NCBI GenBank assembly: GCA_963169295.1
Contig: CAUJDD010000025.1
Coordinates: 29,114-93,113, forward strand
Source of the DNA: UBA4416 sp020846025
Lineage (GTDB): Bacteria > Bacteroidota > Bacteroidia > B-17B0 > Aurantibacillaceae
Direction of reading: 5' to 3'
Length of the DNA stretch: 64,000 nt
Position numbers and translations under genes: made by a program. Below, one piece after another: positions 60,940 to 64,000 of the stretch; within the stretch, counting starts at the first letter, position 1, and each line of letters opens with the position of its first letter. The notes under the pieces are model-generated. The model saw only the letters and a list, made by a program, of their open reading frames with translations. It was not told the DNA's origin and did no database searches.

Positions 60940-62073
60940 ATGTATCAACTCAGTGATCAACAACTAGAGTATATTATCAACGACATTAGTGCACGTGGCG
61001 TTGAAATGGAAAGCCTACAAGCAAACCTAATAGATCATATCTGCTGTATCATTGAAAACAATCTCGAAGAAAACGGAGACTTCGAGAGCTTTTATCAAGA
61101 AACCATTAAAACATTTTATAATGATTCATTATTGGAAATTGAAGAAGAAACTCTCCTATTATTAACCTATAAAAATTATTACACCATGAAAAAGATAATG
61201 ATTAATAGCGGAATTACATCTGCTACGTTTTTTATAATTGGTTCATTTTTTAAATTTATGCATTGGCCCGGAGCATCAATCCTTATTTTATTAGGATTAG
61301 CTATAGGTGCTTTATTGTATCTTCCCCTTTTGTTTTTATTTAAGAAAAATGAAACAACTGAAAGTAAAAATAAATTAGTATTAGGTATTGGGGTACTGAA
61401 TGGGATTTTATTCTGTACATACAGTTTATTTAAAGTTATGCATTGGCCTGGAGCGATCACATTATGGTTTTTTACATTAGGTATTTTTGGTTTAATATTT
61501 ATCCCTTTATACTTTTTTAATGGTATCAAAAATCCAATAAATAAGGTAAACACTATTACAACAACTCTTATCTTAATTATTGTAGCTGGATTATTTTTCT
61601 TACAAACAAGCTTAAAATCAAATACATCAATGTATATTGCAAAAACATATCATTATTTGCAAAATGAAGAATTAATGCTAAAATTAAAAGCAATTAAAGA
61701 TAATGAATCTCAAAAAAAAGGTGAATTAATCAATCTTTCAAATGAAATCGAAATAACTTGTGGTAAGATTAAGAGCATGATTATTTTTGATGCGTTAGAG
61801 CAAAATACAATTCCAACTAATTTTGAAAATACAAATCAATGGATTGATGAATCTAGGCTTTCTGATAATTTTAACAGTGGACAAGAAGGTGAATTAATTG
61901 TATTTAAATTATCTGGTTTAATCAATAAATATAATTCATTGTGTGAGGCAAATAAAAAATTACCAAGCACTTTAGATAAACTTATTAAAGACGATTTAAT
62001 ATTACAATCTAATTATAATTTATTATCCTGTCTTTCTCAAATTGAGTTGTACGTTATTTTAAATAGAAAATAA
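60940..62073 (+). CDS. PadR-linked membrane protein with two FKxMHWPGA motifs
   Basis: A 377-aa protein. The N-terminal 80 residues are soluble and acidic, including LIDHICCIIENNLEENGDFE, a cytosolic domain pattern that I recall from other PadR-linked membrane proteins of this phylum. Six or so transmembrane helices follow, two of them ending in FKFMHWPGA (104-112) and FKVMHWPGA (164-172), 60 residues apart. The C-terminal 150 residues from about 222 are helical and soluble (probably periplasmic). The double motif and its spacing match the divergent phosphatase. It resembles the FKIxHW segment of the gliding/T9SS motor protein GldL, but only locally. Function unknown. Confidence 0.82.
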   Translation: MYQLSDQQLEYIINDISARGVEMESLQANLIDHICCIIENNLEENGDFESFYQETIKTFYNDSLLEIEEETLLLLTYKNYYTMKKIMINSGITSATFFIIGSFFKFMHWPGASILILLGLAIGALLYLPLLFLFKKNETTESKNKLVLGIGVLNGILFCTYSLFKVMHWPGAITLWFFTLGIFGLIFIPLYFFNGIKNPINKVNTITTTLILIIVAGLFFLQTSLKSNTSMYIAKTYHYLQNEELMLKLKAIKDNESQKKGELINLSNEIEITCGKIKSMIIFDALEQNTIPTNFENTNQWIDESRLSDNFNSGQEGELIVFKLSGLINKYNSLCEANKKLPSTLDKLIKDDLILQSNYNLLSCLSQIELYVILNRK

Positions 62074-62125
62074 TAAGATGCTATCAAGTTTAAATTAATC
62101 AACAAGCGTTACATAATGTTATATT

Positions 62126-62153
62126 GAGCGGAACAATTTAATCGGTTCCGCTC
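62126..62153. terminator. Hairpin between convergent genes, possible terminator
   Basis: GAGCGGAAC and GTTCCGCTC form a perfect 9-bp GC-rich stem around a 10-base loop, between the membrane-protein stop (62073) and the end of the kinase gene (62169). There is no strong T-tract on either side, so it may be an incomplete terminator or a transcript-stabilising hairpin. Confidence 0.5.
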
Positions 62154-62168
62154 TATCTAATATTATAA

Positions 62169-63194
62169 TTATAGACTTGTCCACGTAGTTAAGCCCTGTG
62201 TTGTAAACTTAAAGGATTGCACTCTACCACCAATCTTTTCGATTGCCATGGCTACTTTGTTTTTGGTAACTTGAGGACAATAAAAAAACATAAAACCACC
62301 ACCACCAGCTCCAGATATTTTACCTCCAGTTGCTCCATTTTGCATTGCCGTTGAATAAATAGTATCTATTAAATTATTGCTTATAGACTGAGCCATTTGC
62401 TTTTTATTTATCCAACCAAAATGCAAAATCTCCCCTATTCTATGTAACTCTCCACGCAACAGACTATCTTTCATTTGCTGTGCTTGTTCCTTTAAATGAT
62501 GCATCGCTTCTAACGATTTTTCATTTTTCTCTTTTACATTTTTAACTTGCTCATTAATAATTGTAGCTGATAGGCGTTGGGTAGAAGTAAAGTATAACAA
62601 CAAATTAAATTCTAATTCATTTTTAATTTCATCTTTTAGCTGTAATGGATTAACAATGACTTTATCATTAGACAAAAACTCCATAAAATTTATTCCACCA
62701 AAGGTTGCTGCATATTGGTCTTGCTTACCACCGCTCATACCTAAATCAATACGCTCAATCTCATATGCTAGTTTAGCAATATCATATTTTCCTAAAGGCA
62801 ACTTTAACCATTCAACAAATGCACCAATGAGTGAAACTACAATGGTAGATGATGTTCCTAAGCCAGAACCTTGAGGTGCTTCGATATAAGAAGTTAAACG
62901 AAATGAAAGCGGAGATAACATAAATTGTTTTACAATTCTATTATACACACCAATAAATAATTCAAATCCTTCTATTAGTTCTAACTCATTTGTAGAACTA
63001 AGTGTACAATATTTATCAGTGCCATCAATACAAAACTCAATTTTTCCATTATCTAAAGGTTCTAAACTAGCATAGGCATACAAATCTATTGTAGCATTTA
63101 AAATTGCTCCTCCATAAATATCACTAAATGGTGACACATCAGTTCCCCCACCTGCTAAACCTATTCGTAATGGCGCTTTACTCCTTATAATCAT
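62169..63194 (-). CDS. GHMP-family sugar kinase, D-glycero-D-manno-heptose 7-phosphate kinase (HddA)-like
   Basis: A 341-aa GHMP kinase. The N-terminal KAPLRIGLAGGGTDVSPF is the HddA/FkpA-type start; the ATP loop is EAPQGSGLGTSSTIVVSLIGA; the C-terminal motif is GKISGAGGGGFMFFY. HddA phosphorylates heptose 7-phosphate at C1 in GDP-heptose synthesis, feeding S-layer, capsule or LPS glycans; close relatives phosphorylate fucose or similar sugars. No hddC or gmhA is nearby in the window, so the sugar is uncertain. It is monocistronic. Confidence 0.88.
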   Translation of the reverse strand: MIIRSKAPLRIGLAGGGTDVSPFSDIYGGAILNATIDLYAYASLEPLDNGKIEFCIDGTDKYCTLSSTNELELIEGFELFIGVYNRIVKQFMLSPLSFRLTSYIEAPQGSGLGTSSTIVVSLIGAFVEWLKLPLGKYDIAKLAYEIERIDLGMSGGKQDQYAATFGGINFMEFLSNDKVIVNPLQLKDEIKNELEFNLLLYFTSTQRLSATIINEQVKNVKEKNEKSLEAMHHLKEQAQQMKDSLLRGELHRIGEILHFGWINKKQMAQSISNNLIDTIYSTAMQNGATGGKISGAGGGGFMFFYCPQVTKNKVAMAIEKIGGRVQSFKFTTQGLTTWTSL

Positions 63195-63393
63195 TTCAGC
63201 CTTTTTTTAATAAGTCAAATATAAGAGAGATTTGTTAAAATACATTTGTAATAATGAAATTTTATTGATGTTAAATTATATAGTCTCCCAAAAATCATTA
63301 CGGCTGGATAGATTGAAAATGTATAGTTTTAAATAATCAAAAGATTATTACAAAATGTTTTTTCAAGCCACTAAAAACATTTTTAATTGAACT

Positions 63394-63401
63394 TAATTTT
63401 G
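63394..63401 (+). promoter_or_regulatory. Putative -7 promoter box of uvrA
   Basis: TAATTTTG matches TAnnTTTG and lies 42 bases before the uvrA ATG; the -33 is not clear. The 249-base gap around it is AT-rich and otherwise without visible features. Confidence 0.35.
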
Positions 63402-63443
63402 TAATTTCCACATTTTTAAAATCAAGGTTATATAACACACACA

Positions 63444-64000
63444 ATGTCCGATATTTCAAAACTCAATCCTAAAGAATATATCATTATAAAAGGTGCTCAC
63501 ATGCACAACTTAAAAGGACTAGATGTAGCTTTACCTCGTAATAAATTTATTGTCATTACTGGATTAAGTGGTAGTGGAAAATCCTCTTTAGCATTCGATA
63601 CACTATATGCAGAAGGGCAAAGACGCTATGTTGAAAGTTTATCAGCCTATGCTCGTCAATTTTTAGGACGACTCGAAAAACCAAAAGTAGATTATATTAA
63701 AGGCATTTCTCCTGCTATTGCCATCGAACAAAAAGTAACTTCTCGAAATCCAAGAAGTACTGTAGGTACCACTACCGAAATATACGACTATCTTAAACTT
63801 TTATATGCTCGCATTGGAAAAACCTATAGCCCCATTTCGGGCAAGCAAGTAAAACGACACCGCGTGAGTGATGTAGTAGATTTTATTAACGATTTGCCAC
63901 TATCAACTAAATGCTTGATACTATCTAAAATTCAAGTGCCAAAGGACAAAACACTTGACAAACACCTTGAATTACTGAATCAACAAGGTTTTTCGAGAGT
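63444..64000 (+). CDS. uvrA: Excinuclease ABC subunit UvrA (5' part; continues beyond window)
   Basis: UvrA, the damage-sensing ATPase of nucleotide excision repair. The ATG at 63444 starts MSDISKLNPKEYIIIKGA; the frame is open to the window edge (185 complete codons). The first Walker A is VITGLSGSGKSSLAFDT, followed by YAEGQRRYVESLSAYARQFLG and KPKVDYIKGISPAIAIEQ, which are nearly invariant in UvrA, and TVGTTTEIYDYLKLLYARIG. The remainder is outside the window. Confidence 0.95.
   Translation, partial: MSDISKLNPKEYIIIKGAHMHNLKGLDVALPRNKFIVITGLSGSGKSSLAFDTLYAEGQRRYVESLSAYARQFLGRLEKPKVDYIKGISPAIAIEQKVTSRNPRSTVGTTTEIYDYLKLLYARIGKTYSPISGKQVKRHRVSDVVDFINDLPLSTKCLILSKIQVPKDKTLDKHLELLNQQGFSR

Noticed and set aside
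61179..61553. Minus-strand 124-aa open frame within the HWPG membrane protein gene
   Set aside because: It reads the complement of the hydrophobic helices. The plus-strand gene has clear motifs and regular coding structure.
62126..62153. Riboswitch or structured RNA between the membrane protein and kinase genes
   Set aside because: Only a single simple hairpin is present, with no further conserved structure visible. A terminator-like role is simpler.

Overview
The window is a chromosomal segment of an AT-rich bacterium of the phylum Bacteroidota (Bacteroidetes). The evidence is the gene content: YfhO, DUF3127, DUF4159, DUF5686, a bacterial deoxyhypusine-synthase-like protein, a PD40/TPR outer-membrane-type protein, an endonuclease with a type IX secretion C-terminal sorting domain, and an LptD gene divergent from a cell-wall amidase. 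Promoter-like TAnnTTTG boxes, typical of this phylum, lie upstream of several genes. Genus cannot be decided from the sequence alone. Apart from one short inverted-repeat element I see no phage, insertion sequence or CRISPR array. No stretch longer than 300 bases lacks a gene.

Left end (1-9.5 kb): a surface-polysaccharide region. A glycosyltransferase running off the left edge is divergent from a UDP-glucuronate-decarboxylase-like SDR. After a 161-bp MITE-like element comes a tight seven-gene set: CDP-glucose-synthase-like nucleotidyltransferase, DJ-1/PfpI protein, cupin, acetolactate-synthase-like ThDP enzyme, HpaI-type aldolase, Ldh-type 2-oxoacid reductase and HAD phosphatase. An FkbM methyltransferase follows. 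This combination of nucleotide-sugar activation with C-C bond-forming and oxoacid enzymes is the best candidate here for an undescribed pathway.

9.5-28 kb: mostly housekeeping. YfhO membrane protein, an ABM-fold protein, a small HMA protein, initiator tRNA-fMet, era, acyl-CoA dehydrogenase, anmK, a copper-type P-ATPase, RidA, an ECF sigma factor, a lysine-rich H1-like/START fusion, mutL, two tandem rhomboids, a PD40 protein with a DUF4159 protein, folB and asparaginase.

28-41 kb: a MarR-headed RND efflux operon (adaptor, pump, TolC), a protein made of four exact-length 25-residue repeats next to a TerB-DnaJ protein, a DUF5686 outer-membrane protein, the deoxyhypusine-synthase-like enzyme, an outer-membrane protein and pcm.

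41-64 kb: envelope and export again. A lipoprotein, a polyprenyl glycosylphosphotransferase, secreted endonuclease I, a DUF349 protein, a LOG-family protein, amidase and LptD, two Wzz-like chain-length proteins with an O-antigen ligase, a NagZ-AmpC-type fusion, a SpoIIE-type phosphatase and a PadR/membrane-protein pair that share an unusual FKxxHWPG membrane motif, a heptose-kinase-like GHMP kinase, and the 5' part of uvrA running off the right edge.

Product calls rest on motif recognition by eye, without any database search. Promoter calls are consensus matches only.
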